Below, in pieces: positions 1 through 12,635 of a DNA stretch of 64,000 nucleotides (the stretch's first letter is position 1; each line of letters opens with the position of its first letter). Position numbers and translations under genes: made by a program. Source of the DNA: Amblyornis subalaris. Lineage: Eukaryota; Chordata; Aves; Passeriformes; Ptilonorhynchidae. The notes below the pieces were generated by a model. It saw only the letters and a program-made list of their open reading frames with translations, made no database searches and was not told the DNA's origin. The DNA lies in assembly GCA_018881555.1 (NCBI GenBank), contig JACAXG010000123.1, positions 465,354 to 529,353 of the forward strand, given 5' to 3'.

Positions 1-135
1 GTAAAGCCTCCAGGGACACGCTGGAGTCACCATCCCTNGAAGTGTTCAAGAAATGATTGGATATGGCACTTAATACTATGGCCTAGTTGACAAGGTTGTG
101 ATTGGTCAAAGGTTGGAAGGATTATATGATTCCAT
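1..135 (+). mobile_element. CR1 LINE fragment, 3' end
   Basis: This is a 5'-truncated copy of the avian CR1 non-LTR retroposon, sense orientation, cut by the window edge. Hallmarks of the CR1 3' region are present in order: a 'ggagtcaccatccct' block, 'gtgttcaagaaatgattgga', 'tggcactta', 'ggcctagttgacaaggt' and 'ggtcaaaggttgga'. The terminal 'tccaacc...gattctgtg' part is decayed. No coding capacity remains. The family call rests on recognising the consensus from memory. Confidence 0.75.
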
Positions 136-3100
136 ACATAATTTTATTTACACTTTTTATGGTCATATTGCCCATAATTACATAAAATGGTTGTGTTTGG
201 CCGCATCATAAGTTACAAGGTATTTGTGTGCTATTTGCTATGCTTTCTGTACAATTAACAATAACCTTCCTGAAGCACAAACATTAAACATATCCCAATT
301 ACATGTATTTACAGACATCATAGTCCTTTGCTTTTAGCTATACAGAAAGAAACAGAAAACCTTCTGTATATTGAGTGTAAGAATTCAATTAATTTGAATC
401 TCATCTTCATAGTACTCAAGAGTGGAACACTTTTCTCATAAAATGAGGGTGAATTCAATGATGTTTTAGTGTAGTCAAAGCACAAGCTCAGATGAAGAGG
501 AAGAATTGTAAAAACAATAAAAAAAAATTTCACTTGACAGGTTGAATAGAAAGTGGATCAGGGCCTTTGATGAATGATGACCAGAACATGAACTCCCTGG
601 ATAATGTTGTTAATAGCTTCATGTCCTTTTAGGTTCTGATAACAGCAGATGGGTTTACTTCTGTGTATTCCAAAGCCCGTGGAATGCTGTGCCCACTCGT
701 GCCTACATTTTCTGAAAGAACTGAAGTGTGAAGATGTAATTAACATGCTTTAAAAACAGAGATTTCCCTCCAAAAGGGTTTTTAAGTCCACTGCAATAAT
801 GGGCAGTAAGATAAAGCTCTGTCTTATTCAGCCTATATATGATATCTAGGCTCAGAGAATTTGTACATATATAGGCTCTGAACTTATATACATACAAAAA
901 TAATAAGAAAATACCTGACAGTGGCCTCCCCAAAAATGCAAATATCAAATTGTCTATCATGAGGAAAGTGTGAAGTCATGTTTAAATGTCTTTATTAGTA
1001 GTTGTGGACCAGTTGCTTATGCAGAAGCTGCTGGCAAGAGGAAACTTAAACTAAAAAGTAAATTATGATTGTTTTATTTAAATATGTACCAGCTCTTTTC
1101 ATAACAACAATTCTTGCTTTATATCACATGTATAATGAAATAATGCAAAAATTCAGTGAATTGAAGGTTAAATTTCCCTTTTTAAATATTTTGGCAGCAA
1201 ACACCTCTGCTTCGTTTCTTCTGACATAGAATTCTAAGTGAAACAGTCAGCAAAACTGTGGGATGTCTTAATCCTTCCTTTGCAGTTACTAGAAATGTAA
1301 CCTTAGTGTCAAACATAATGAAGCTTGAAGGTGGCTATAATTTGCAAAATTATGCTTCCACTTACTTTTGTTTACAATGGATAACTGAAAGAAACAACTA
1401 AAGTCGTAGCCACTCATACAAGTATTATCTAATGAATTTTAACAGATAAAACCAGGCACAAACATGCATATATTTGTCTGCTTTTTTGTACTTTTCTGCA
1501 TGTACAACCTACTGGATATAATGTGCTATATAATTGGGAAAATTTTTATATAGATACAACAATCCTTAAAGATTTCTTCCACATGGGCAGAACAGAAGAT
1601 ACAATTATTTTATTATTGTGCTTTAGATTTTAAAAGTTAAAATAAAAAATGAATGTAGTGATAGTTTTTTGGTGAGACTTTCGTAAATACCTTGACATGT
1701 CCGTACTGCTTCTCCTAGCATGTAGCAGAATTCAGAATTGTGGTCCTGTGATACTAAAATCCATGACCTTAGAATGATCTTGACCATTTGTAATTGACAA
1801 GGTCAGCTAAATTTTGTCTACTTGATCTGTCAATTAGACATACTTGATTCAATCAATCAAACTTGATCTTGAGGTTATTTGCTCTTCACACTATTTTAGA
1901 ATGCAGTAAATGATGTACACAGAAAAATTTATTTGTCTTATCAATACTGCCTTTTCAGAAATCCCACCAATGTTACAGCCATTTTTCAAATTTTATTACT
2001 TTTCTAGTTCAGTGTCTGTTCAATAATACTGAACATGTAAGACCACATCCTGAAGAAGGGTGTAAATCAGACTTTTTCTTGAAGCTATGATTTCTCTAAT
2101 GAAGCACTCTTTTTTTCTACACTGCTGCGAAGAATCACTTGCCAAACCCCTTGGTCATACACTTTACCCAGCATTTAAACACAGCAATTCTTAATTTCTA
2201 GGATAAACTGGGTTTTTATTAAGGCAAGCTCTGTCTACTGTATACAGATCAATATGATTATCTACACAAGGAGAAATAGCCTCTCTAGGTCTGTTTTTCA
2301 CTCAACAGAGCCAATAATAGAAGCATTTGCTCTGTCCTTGTTCTGTCTAGGCCTGTGGAAAGGCAGCCTTCCCTTAGCTTGTAACACAAATGAGGTGCAT
2401 CAGGAGGATCAGTAATACAAGACAGACGTTGAAAGCCAAGAAAACAGTAAGACTTGAAACAATTCTCTTTCTAAGCATCTACAGAATTCAATTCTACAGC
2501 ATGTGCTAGAATAGACACGTATCAGCCAAAGAATTATGTATAGTTTTTTCAATGACGGACAGCTACCTAAGGACCGTGCGGAAGGCAGGACCATACTTCC
2601 TTCCCAGTACTTGCGAGGAGGGAAAAATTCAGTGTTTGTAACTCAGGTTTTTTCTGGTAGTGGTCATTTAGCTAATTTCAGTTAAATAATAGAACTTCCC
2701 ATGTAGCAGTATAAAATATCAGGAAATTAAAACACTTGATTCAGTCCCCCCTTGCCATCAGTTTTAGTCCAGTGTTTTGTCTTACAGAATACTCTAGTAG
2801 TTGTGACAAGTTCTCTTTCTGTGTTCAGGAGGATTGCTTTTCATGTTTCCACAGACCAGTGAAGGAACCAGAGCAAGGGCATTTACCTGGAAGGGCCAGT
2901 CCCAGGTTTCAATCTGCTTGAAGAGCTATGTATATATCGTAGCTTTGAATACTTGAGTGAATGTTCATTCACTAAGCAGGAGTGTCCGAGAGCCTGTGTT
3001 TAACCACTGAGCTGTTCTATGAAGGCTGACATGTCAGAAGATAGTGCTACTGTGCTGCACTTTGGGACTCAAATATCTGTGTATATGAGAGTAAGCCGAC

Positions 3101-3186
3101 TGTCTCTAGCCCCAAGCTGATAAATGTGAAATTCTGTCTGAAAACAAGAAAACTTATTTAATGAGAGAGATTAAACACAAGAAAAG
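136..3186. other. Gene-free stretch, nothing recognised
   Basis: AT-rich unique-looking sequence with only short, unsupported open frames (the longest about 85 codons on the minus strand near 703-960). I see no CpG enrichment, RNA gene or clear transposon. Confidence 0.6.
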
Positions 3187-3345
3187 ACTGCCCAGGGAGG
3201 CTGCAAATCTCCTCTCTGTAACTGTTAGACCCAACTAGACACAGACTTGAAAAACCTGCACTAGCTGATCTCACCTTAGCAGTCTGTTGCACTGGATGAG
3301 CTCCCAAAGTCCCTTCCAACCTCGTTGTTGTGATTACATGAATAC
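3187..3345 (+). mobile_element. CR1 LINE fragment, 3' end
   Basis: A sense-orientation CR1 tail. It starts at 'tgcccagggaggctg', continues through 'gacccaactagacacag' and 'aaacctgcactagctgatctc', and ends in the typical 'gtcccttccaacctcg' block before a decayed terminal repeat. It is diverged by several substitutions and small indels, so it is an old insertion. It is non-coding. Confidence 0.72.
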
Positions 3346-5368
3346 ATTTTAGGGGTTGGAGAAGGAGCAGAAGAGAACTAAAAAAGAGCGTAGTGCGTCA
3401 AAGAAATGCAGTTCTTTCATCTAGTTGCTCCTGTAGTTGCTTTTGCTCAAAACCTTAGTAGTGGTAGAAACAAAATTAGTACAGCTGATGTGGGAACAAA
3501 GCAAGTGCTCCAGTATCTTCATCTGGGATGAATTACCTGGTAATGTTTGACGCTTGTAACCACAAAACGTCACTGTACCTGCAACACTCTTAGGCATTGC
3601 AGGAAAATTTCTACATTGACTTTGCATATTATGTTGGAATTGTACAACTTAAAGATATCAAAGACAATCCTTAAAACATTACGGAATGTAATGTAATTTT
3701 TGAGTTGTAATAGGAGAGTATGCTTCAGGCCAATTTTTTTTCAGCTCGAATAAGCTGTGGGCTTACAGGNGGGAATATTCAATAGCAAAACTGTTGCTAT
3801 CAAACAGAAAATTAAATTAAACCACTCTTCAGTTTCCTAGTCCTTTAGAGCTCATGTTTTCAAATCATCTTGTCTAGCTTTTTCTAGCTATTTCAGTGCA
3901 TATGATTTTCAAGCAGATGCTGTCTGTGTTGCCTCCAGTTTCTAAAGGCAATTACGGAATTTATGCAAAAAATTTTAAAATGTAATACTAATAGGTATTT
4001 TTGACAATGTGTTTGATGTATTATGTTAGTAGTACTTCTAAATTACTCCGCATGCCTCTTGGGGAAGGCAAAAATCATCTGTTTTGTACAATAGCAAGCA
4101 TGTTCTTAGAACTTGGTAATCTGAATCAACCAAAAGTTAAAAATAATCTTTGAGGATTCGTAGCATAGAAAAGCTGGCAAGAGTATTATGTTCAAGCTTA
4201 AATTATTTTAGAGCACTTGAGAGGAAGACACCAATCTGAAGAATTTATGTGCAGTGATGATATTCACCATTTTTAAATTATGCGTTTAGTGTATCTTCAG
4301 ACAAATTTCAGATCCAGTTACATTGGCTGCTACTAGAATTGCTGTAGAAGTCTGTGAATAGAAATAAATAATTTGAATTTATGTTCTGTGCAGCAAACAC
4401 TCAGCACAACAACTGTACTCCTTACGTAGTTTGTAATTTTACAAAGTACAATTTTAAAGGCATTTAAATGTTAACAAACATAGTTGGGCATAGATGTCTG
4501 TAAGGTGGCCCTGCTGGTAAACTTCAGTAATTCTTTTCTTCAGGCTGTAACAGCAAAAAACGTGGTTGTAGTGCAATAGTCCCACCTCTACCCACAAAAC
4601 GGTTTGGACTACTGAAATATTGTGAACATAGCTATTTCTTTGGAGTGTTTATGAAAGCGTATTTGTGGGGCAGCATTAACCAACTAAGTTATATTTGATT
4701 TGTAATTGTCTTAAAGTCAGTCTTTTATATATGCTAAATTAAATAATTAATTGCAAAACCTTTTGTCTTCATTTTAATAGACTGGTTAATCACATAACCA
4801 AAATTATATTTAGTTAAACAAATTCCTTTTTAGTATCTAAATAAATGGACCAGATTTTAGCTAGTTTAAGTAGAGCTTCTTAAGAAACTTGTTTTTCTAC
4901 AGCTTACCTTGGTTAAAGTTCTGACTTACTAAGTCTAACAGATGTCTGTCTTTTGAAGCATTAAATTTCTTTAAGTTCTAGAGCTATCACTGTGCATTTT
5001 CAGGTAAAAATAATACTTAAGGCTTCATTCTGAAACAAAATTTTTAAAAAGTCTTTATTTAGAAGCAATAGTCTCAGTGGTTTCATCCCATGTTCAAACA
5101 ATCTATTCTGAAAATTTTTTTTATCAGTCCAGAAGAATCCCAAGCACAAACGTTTGAGCCCGTAAAATTATTTCAAAACTTGAAATATTCAGAACATTAG
5201 TATTCAGCAGTCATCATACACTACCAGCTACTTGGCACTTTTTCATTTACTTTCATTTACTATATTTCTTTATATTAATGTAATATAATTTAGTTAAGCT
5301 TTAATTAAGCTTTGGATAGGTCAAATGTCATTTATGTTTTCAGAGAATTCAATATATAAAGATTCTAC

Positions 5369-5482
5369 CTTGCCATGACTCTGCTCCCACTGTGTGATTT
5401 TGGTTTGGCACATATTTGATTTAGGTTCATACACCTTAAACTTTTCTGACTGTGGTTGTCCTTCAATGATAATTGACAATTT
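5369..5482 (-). other. Exon-like open segment, unidentified
   Basis: On the minus strand a 3' splice-like 'ttttcacatcag' precedes a 114-nt stretch that is open for exactly 38 codons and is followed by the donor-like 'GGCAAG|gtagaa'. Both boundaries fall in phase 0, so it could be skipped or included without changing frame. The translation starts KLSIIIEGQPQSEKF and ends TQWEQSHGK; it is mixed in composition and not low-complexity. I do not recognise the family. A chance match in 64 kb is quite possible, since short acceptor/donor pairs are frequent and no neighbouring exon was found. Confidence 0.18.
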
Positions 5483-6462
5483 CTGATGTGAAAACTTTTC
5501 TAAACTCACTATTTAGCATAGCTTTCAAAGCTATTAGTATCTCTCAAACACAAAAAGTCATTGAAATCTCAATGTAAAACAGTCATTTCATTAAAGGAAA
5601 AGACTACTAGGGACAAGAGAACAGATTCTAGTTTCCAAAAGAGAGGACTTGGGGACCTGAATTCACCGTCATTTTCCAGGAAACATAGTCTAGGTTTCTC
5701 ATCTTTGCAACTGAGTAATTATGCATAATTGCTTTAACTCCCAACTGTTTTTCTTGCTTAGTCTCTTCTTAAAAGAATAGCATTTCTCAGTTCCCAAAGG
5801 ATGAAGTGTAACAGCTTAGACATAAGCAGTAATCCCTATGTGGATTCTGAGGCTTCTGCAACAGCTAGGAAGGAAATACTGATGTGTGAAAAAGGGAGGG
5901 ACATAAGTATTCTCATGTCTTCCAGGTTTTGTCTGTCATCACTTTTTTTCTCTTGAGCTGGCACCTCCTAATGTATGAGGCCTGATTATATTGCTTAGCT
6001 GTGACAACTTTAAAAATATAAAAGCTAAATCTGGTTGAACTGTGATAATTTTTAAAAAACTTCTAAAGAAAACAGAAATATACCACATGCCATCTATATT
6101 CCTGCTCCTAATGGGATAAAATCAGTTCTTCAGGACTTACTAGAAATGAGATTTTTCTGTACTGGTCATCTGAATAAGTATAGACTGAAGACTTCAATAG
6201 TACTATGTGTGTTCCTTCCAGGAAAGATCTGCTTTGAGTTCATAAAGCCTAAATACTTTAGCAAGGATGGAACAGGCTTTAAAAATGTAATTATCAAATG
6301 TTGTTTCTGTTTGAGTGTGGCTGAAATGGTTCCCCAATGAAGTAGCTACTTCTATATTGTTTGCTCCTCTTCCTGCACGGGTTGTATTATATAGGCTCTT
6401 GCACACACTCGCACGGGGTACAGGAGAATACTGGCTATACATACCTTGCTCTCCATTGCCTG

Positions 6463-6484
6463 TGAGTAGGCAGGTGCCTACTCA
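6463..6484. repeat. 10-bp inverted repeat, 2-base spacer
   Basis: The arms 'tgagtaggca' and 'tgcctactca' are exact reverse complements separated by 'gg'. In single-stranded RNA or DNA this would fold as a short hairpin. No flanking poly-T run suggests a pol III terminator, and no function is implied. Confidence 0.9.
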
Positions 6485-7564
6485 AACTTGGTACTTTCCC
6501 TGAGGTGCTGCTTTATGGTTATTTGTCTGAAATAGCAGCTTTATTTCCACAGTTCAGAGAATTCAGAGAACCTTTTATTTCCACTGTTCATGCTGATTAG
6601 TGCAGCTAATTGAAATTCCTGTTAGTGACTTGAGCTTATTTTTCANAAAAAAAGAAAAAATTTCTGTCCTCAGTTCATTAATCAGTTATGTCAACATAAT
6701 GTTTTCAGTTATGAACTCCAAAAACTCCAAAGGTTCTGTAGTAAATACTTGTAGTCGAATAGCACTTTTGTAGAAAGCAATTTTTTTCCTTTCTGTACTT
6801 TATGGTGAAGCTTAAACTGGGACCTAGAAAATCCAACAAAAGCCTGAGAAACAAGTTGCTTGTAAAACTGAGTTTTGAGCACCTCAGCTAGAGTTATTGG
6901 TAGTATAATTAATTCCAAGGTTATATTTCCTTTTTGCTGTATTTTGTTTTAATTAAAAGGAGCTGGCTAGTAAAAGATACCAGATATGAAGCCTTTTAAC
7001 TGCTTTAAGGCTTGCTAATTCTCTGTGGAGAACTGACAGTTGTTTGGTCTTAAGTGACTCTGCTTGGTCCCTTTGATACATAGATCACAAAGTGGAGTGA
7101 ACTTTGTGCTGTTTTTAGTAGGGATTCCTTAGAGAACACCTATTTCCAGGCTGACTGTCACTCTGCGGTGTACTCAGCATAGGAACCGAGTTTATGTGTA
7201 ATTTTATGTTATTAAGCTGTTGAGTGAAACCATCTAGTTATCCAGTGTCTTGTATTTCAGCTCAATATAGCATTTTCCACAAACTTGTGATGAATCCCTA
7301 AGTGTGCTCATAAGGAATGACAGACATGTAGTACGAGCTGAAGGATGCCTTGTAGCATCAGTGAGATAAGCAGGTTAATCCCTNGCCTAACCAAATAAAA
7401 CTTACTTAGACTGAATCTGGTGAATTTAGGTTCAGACCATGCAAGCACCAAGGCACTTTTTTCATAGCTTGAATCATGGTGGTTTGCAGTATGCAATCTA
7501 AACACATTTACTGTCCTGACTGAGGACCAGTGGCAACTGGTAGCAACAAAGATCAGGATTTTTC

Positions 7565-7680
7565 TGATAAAGGGTAAGGGATATGGTTTAGGGGTGATTA
7601 TATTGGTGATGGGTTGACAGTTAGACTAGGTGATTTTTAAAGGTCTCTTCCAACCTTTATTCTGTGATTCTGTGTGATAT
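7565..7680 (+). mobile_element. CR1 LINE fragment, 3' end
   Basis: A sense-orientation CR1 terminus: 'agggatatggtttagggg', 'ggtgatgggttgacagttag', 'actaggtgat', 'ggtctcttccaaccttta', ending in the diagnostic near-terminal repeats 'ttctgtgattctgtg'. The copy is heavily 5'-truncated and non-coding. Confidence 0.78.
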
Positions 7681-9931
7681 CTCTGGTGCCAGACTACGCT
7701 GTTTTAAGGTACCTTATTTGGCCTACATATTTTATAAGCTGTGTAAACAGCAAACCAATTCTAGAACATTAGAACCCTTTTGAAATTTCCTAATATTTGC
7801 TTAAATATAGGAGATGAGGGGGAAAGGCAAGAAAAAAAAATCTGAGGTTCAAAACTAAAATATTTTTTCCTGTTAGTCATACTCTAAAGTTCTGTGGAAC
7901 CTCAATATAGTGAAAACAAACTATTCAAGCTCCCTTAGGAAAAAACCAAAAACTTCTNGTATCTGATTTCTAGAATTCAGACATGCTCTTGTTTTACTCT
8001 CTGCTTTTTCATCCTAAATTGGGTTAAAGTATCCAAACTAAATCTTCTGTTCAGATGAGTAGTTTATTTCTATTGTGACAGTACAGGAGCAGTGTAAATT
8101 ATGAAAGTGCTCCAAATGCCTTAATCCCGCACTCAGTTGCTTACCATGGGCAGTCTACTATTAATATGGATTCCTGGGGAGCAGTAATTGACATGTTATC
8201 AGTTTCCAGTGGCTTTTGAGCATATATATGAGTACAAATAAAACAATGTTTTCATGTTTTAAATACTTATTATAGATTGTGCTCAGAAGTTACAAGACAT
8301 AATGAACTGTTTATCTCTGAACTGGAATATATTCCTATAATGAAGAATCCTCTGAAAGGTGATCTTGACTGCAGCTACTCAAATGCATTGAACATCTCTT
8401 CCCATATCTGTGCCTAAAATTCAGTCANTACAACTTTATCTGCCTGATAAATGGTGAAATTTATCACGACTTTCTGGTTTTGTTGTCTAATTTATGTCCT
8501 GTGCATTGTCACAATTCATAAACTCCTTTTTATTAATCCAATTGAAGACTTCAGAAAAGGTCTAGCTAGAAACTGCTCTCCAAACATATAATACAAATAC
8601 CACTTTGCTATTTTAAACTACTTGGAATGCCTTCCTCTTGAACAAAGAAGTGGGACAGGGCACTATTGCTTGTATTGCATTTTGAAGTATCCTGTTATCT
8701 CAAGCAAAATTAGTTAATTTATATTTTTTAAACTGTGAGGGTCAAAAATGCATGTTTGAACATCAAGCTTCACCCTATATATGTGATCACAAATTTTTAA
8801 AGAATTTTTTTAGTACTTCAGGTTCAGAATTATTTTTAAAAAAAAGGTAAAAGTAGTGCTTCAACCTCAAGTGATCCTTTAAGGATTTTTTGGGGGTTTT
8901 ATTGGTGTGGGTTGTGATTTTTTTTTTTTTTTTTCTTTTTCCTTAGGCACATCCTATTTGCTGTGCTAGGAATGTTATTTAAAAAAAAAAAAAACCAAAC
9001 AACTTTTAACATGCTTGTGCAGATTAATCAAGAGGTGTTTGAAACTTGACTTGTGACACACAAAAAAGTTAGTGGCATAACTGGTTAATGCTAGGGTTTC
9101 NGGTTTAGTAGAGAGAGAATCATTTGAAACTTCCCCTGAATTTCATCTGTAGTCTATCTTGCCATCATTTATTCCTGTGAAAGAGGTTTATCTTTGGTTT
9201 TCTTTCTAATGTAAATAAAAATAGAAGTGTAAAAATTGTTGGGTTTACAGAACAATTTTAGCTACTTAATGCTGTATTGACTGGCTATACAAAAGGCAAA
9301 TCTGCCTATGGAATATTAAAGGCTTTTTTACATTGCCTAGATTACTTCTGTGCAATATATGCTTGCTTTGTCAACTAAGATAAACACCTGTAGATCACAA
9401 AAATTTGCAATAGATGTAGCAAATTTAGGTTTTATCTTGGTTTATTATCAGTTTGGTTAAACTGCTGTCTGCTGCTTTAAATATAAGGGCATGTCTTCTG
9501 CCACATCTCAAACCAGTTGTCTTGGAATGCTTAACACTAAATAATGGGGCGATGGTACTCATGTTTTGGAAGTTTGGGACTTCTTGAGTGTTTGGTAGAT
9601 CCTGCTTGTTCCTTTTATTTCTGCACAGAACATAGGTCTTGAACTGTATTATTTACTTGTTTCTTACAGGAAATTATGAATTTTTTTGTTGTCAAAAGCA
9701 TATAGTCACTCTGCTTTTTGTCAGGCCTTGTCTGGCCCCTCACAATATGGCAGCCCATTGGGACTATTGCTGTTGAGGGGATACCAGTCGTTCGGGGCTT
9801 TCCAGGGCAGTGGACATTCCATACAACTTGATCAGTACAATACAAGCCAAAGTAAACTCAATGTGTTTTCTGTCAATGCTCCAATAGCCCAACCTGAAGA
9901 ATTACAGGATTGGAACATAACTGGTGTTTAA
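7681..9931. other. Gene-free stretch with homopolymer tracts
   Basis: AT-rich sequence with no recognised gene. It contains the paired poly-T and poly-A tracts at 8918-8994 and, at about 9680-9925, a less AT-rich patch that is open on both strands (76-81 codons) and directly adjoins the next CR1. That patch may be an old repeat of another family. Confidence 0.55.
8918..8994. repeat. Poly-T tract and poly-A tract facing each other
   Basis: A run of 17 T (8918-8934) plus C and five more T is followed by 'ccttag', about 35 bases of mixed sequence, then 14 A (8981-8994). The T-rich part ending in 'ccttag' reads like a strong 3' splice acceptor on the + strand, but no donor-bounded open frame follows. 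The A and T tracts are complementary and could pair. Confidence 0.9.
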
Positions 9932-10185
9932 AAGGACTTAGGGAGACTAGTCTAGTCCAATCCACTCTGCTCAAATCTGGATAAGCTGCAGCAGGTTGCT
10001 CAGAACTATGTCCAGACAGATTTTGAGGATCTCCAAGACTGGGGATTCCACAACCTCACTGGGCAAGTTCCTCCAGCATTCAATCACAATAAAGTTTTGA
10101 AATGGAATTTCTTGTTTCATTTTGTGCTTTTTGTTTTATTGTTCTTTCACTGGATACCACTGAGACAAGGGGAAGCAACACTGCT
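9932..10185 (-). mobile_element. CR1 LINE fragment, antisense orientation
   Basis: An antisense CR1 3' region. In + orientation it reads 'ctagtccaatccactctgct', 'gctgcagcaggttgctcaga', 'atgtccagacaga', 'gaggatctccaagactgggg', 'ttccacaacctcactgggca', then a decayed 'ctttcactggataccactgag'. This is the reverse complement of the normal CR1 tail order. It is strongly diverged and non-coding. Confidence 0.85.
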
Positions 10186-12255
10186 ACCATATAATCCATG
10201 AGGTTAAACTTGTTCTTTTTCAAAACCATGCTTGTTACATTTATGTATTTTAATGGTCACTTACAGAATAAATAAATGCTTTGCAGTGCTTTCTGTCTTG
10301 TAGACTCAGCTGACCATTTTATCCCAGTGATACAGGCTTCATCTTTTTGATGAAACACCACAAATCTGGTAACTGTTTTGAGTTTTTATGAGAACAATGC
10401 CTATGCTGTAATGCAGACTAACTTTTTCATCCACCCATTACTACCTTTTCTAGTGCAGACTCTAGGATGTAGATAGTTTTGCATGTCATGAATCTGTATT
10501 CTCACAGTATGGTCCTGAATTGTGAGTTCTTTACAGTTTGCAAGATTGCAATGCTCATGTCCAAATAGCTATGGGTACAATATATTTTGAGATTACACAC
10601 TGTATAAAAATAACAGCCAAAACCTAAAAACCAACAGAAAACTTGTATTACTTCAGGAAACCCCAGAGATGGACCTAGCAGATAATAAAATGCGTGTGCT
10701 GGTGTACTCACGTATTTTGTCCCCGGAATCTAACTTGCTGTTTTGGTGCAGGTGAATTCTGCATAACTATTAAAGAATTGGGATTTAGTATGCCGAAAAA
10801 ACAACGTATTTGCACTTTTTGAAGAATGCAGTCCACTGCATCTTCTGTTATTCAAACAACCTTTGCTCAATTTCTCACATTATCACTGAGGGAATTGCAC
10901 ATAGAAATACACCCCGATTTTCAGACATGAGTGGTGTTTTCAGGATTGGGAGTAGAGATGTGCAGTTGCTGCCATGCCACTGACTACCTGCCGTGAAACC
11001 TGGCATACATTTGACTTCACCCTTAGAACTGCTTCTGTAAAAGCTATGCTTCTAAGAATGGTAGGAATGAGCTGCTCAGCCAGGAATGCTGATTTGCCCA
11101 GCATAGTGATATACTCCCAAGAAAAGCTGCTTTTGTGTTTAAGAGATGCAGATTAACACAGATAAAAATTTGTAGTAAGCCATCTAATACCAGTTGTCGG
11201 ACACTTACTTAAACATTTATCGCATGAAAATGCAACAGACTTTGCACAGTCGAAATAAAACAGTCAAAAGTATCTGCTGTGTCAAAACGCTGGATGTAAT
11301 TATGGACCTTTGGGATCTACACATTTAAATTTCAGTCCTACAAAGTTGCTGTATCTTTCTCTATATGTACTGTCTTCCTTCCATTCATTTTAACTTCACT
11401 AGGTATAAAGGATATTTGTTTTAACTTGAATATCCAAATAGCCTCATGCTACTCAAGGCAAAATAGGCACTCTCTGTGTCCATATGAGTGATTGCTTGAG
11501 CATAAACATACAGATTTTAGTGCACTTAATATTTGTATTTCAGTGTTCTGAAATGTCTATATTCTTTTTAAAATGTGTTTTGTATGATATAATGTCATTG
11601 TGTGGTACTGATTACTGAAAGCCTTCAGGGTTGCTCAATTTCCACGTGCATCGCTCAGCACTGGAAGCTTGCTGAGGGCTGAAGATTGTTAGTAAGTGTA
11701 AATGTTTGTTAATGAGATTAACTTACAAATAGCAGCTATGGTTTACTAGAAAATGCTTCTTAAAGCATTGCTTCTTAAATAATGTTCTTAAAATATTAGC
11801 ATGAGTGGAGGAGGACCACAATGATCCATCTTGAATGAGGAAACTGCTAAACATCTGCTATGTCAGTATCCTGGTTTATGATGCTAAGCCATAGACAAAG
11901 CACTCTTGGCCACGATTTATGATAATCACTGGCTACAGCTACCTGTCAGAAATTATGACTTCAGTAATCTAATTACATGAGTGAAGATAAGAATCCGTGG
12001 TTAGGGCAGCTTCCAGCTTAGGAAATGCTCTTTCAACTTTTATGGCTTTTGCCAATAAAATTTATTCATGAAAAAATCATAGATAAACAGCTTTCTGATG
12101 GATTGTAACAGTGTGGTTGTATCCGTGGCTGTATCATAATACTGGGAATCCGGTAGTAAGACCTCAAGTCAGTAGAAGATGGAGCTTTCTTCTCATGGGA
12201 GGGGACACGTTGTTGCTTTATTACCTTACACTGGAAAGACAGAACTCTGGAGGAG

Positions 12256-12300
12256 AGTTCCTGTTAAGCAGGAACTTAAGTTCCTCTTAAGCAGGTGTAG
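12256..12300 (+). repeat. Imperfect tandem duplication, unit about 22-23 bp
   Basis: Two adjacent units both start 'agttcct' and contain 'ttaagcagg'; unit 1 spans 12256-12278 and unit 2 12279-12300. Unit 1 also holds an internal inverted repeat, 'gttcctg' and 'caggaac' around 'ttaag'. It is probably a small replication-slippage duplication. Confidence 0.8.
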
Positions 12301-12620
12301 TGGCACACTTAAGGGTTTTTTTAGTGATGTTTTACGTGTGTTTTTTTAACTTTAATTTTAGCTAGGTTGAAATAATCAGTGAGGGGGTGAATTACCTTTA
12401 TGCTTGAAGTTTTTCAAAGCAGAAAGGGGTTTTTTGCCAGTCTTTTTCAGACATATCCTGTTCACTGAAGCAGAGAGAGGTACAGTGCATACAAAAGAAA
12501 TGCAATGTATTAATGTTGCTTGGTAACCTATTTGCTGTGCTAGAAATCATAATAGTAAAATAGTAAAAGCTTTGTGGCATCTTAGTTTTCTGACCCTTAA
12601 CAGCTGCTGTACTACTAGGG

Positions 12621-12635
12621 AAAAAAAAAAAAAAA
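12621..12635. repeat. Poly-A tract, 15 A
   Basis: A run of 15 A follows 'actactaggg'. It could be the tail of an old retroposed sequence, but I recognise no element body next to it. Confidence 0.9.

Larger units (their letters stand above)
3346..7564. other. Gene-free stretch with one palindrome and one exon-like frame
   Basis: AT-rich sequence without a recognisable gene. Two things stand out and are listed separately: an exon-like minus-strand frame at 5369-5482 and a near-perfect palindrome at 6463-6484. Open frames at 6146-6503 overlap on both strands and look like chance. Confidence 0.55.
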
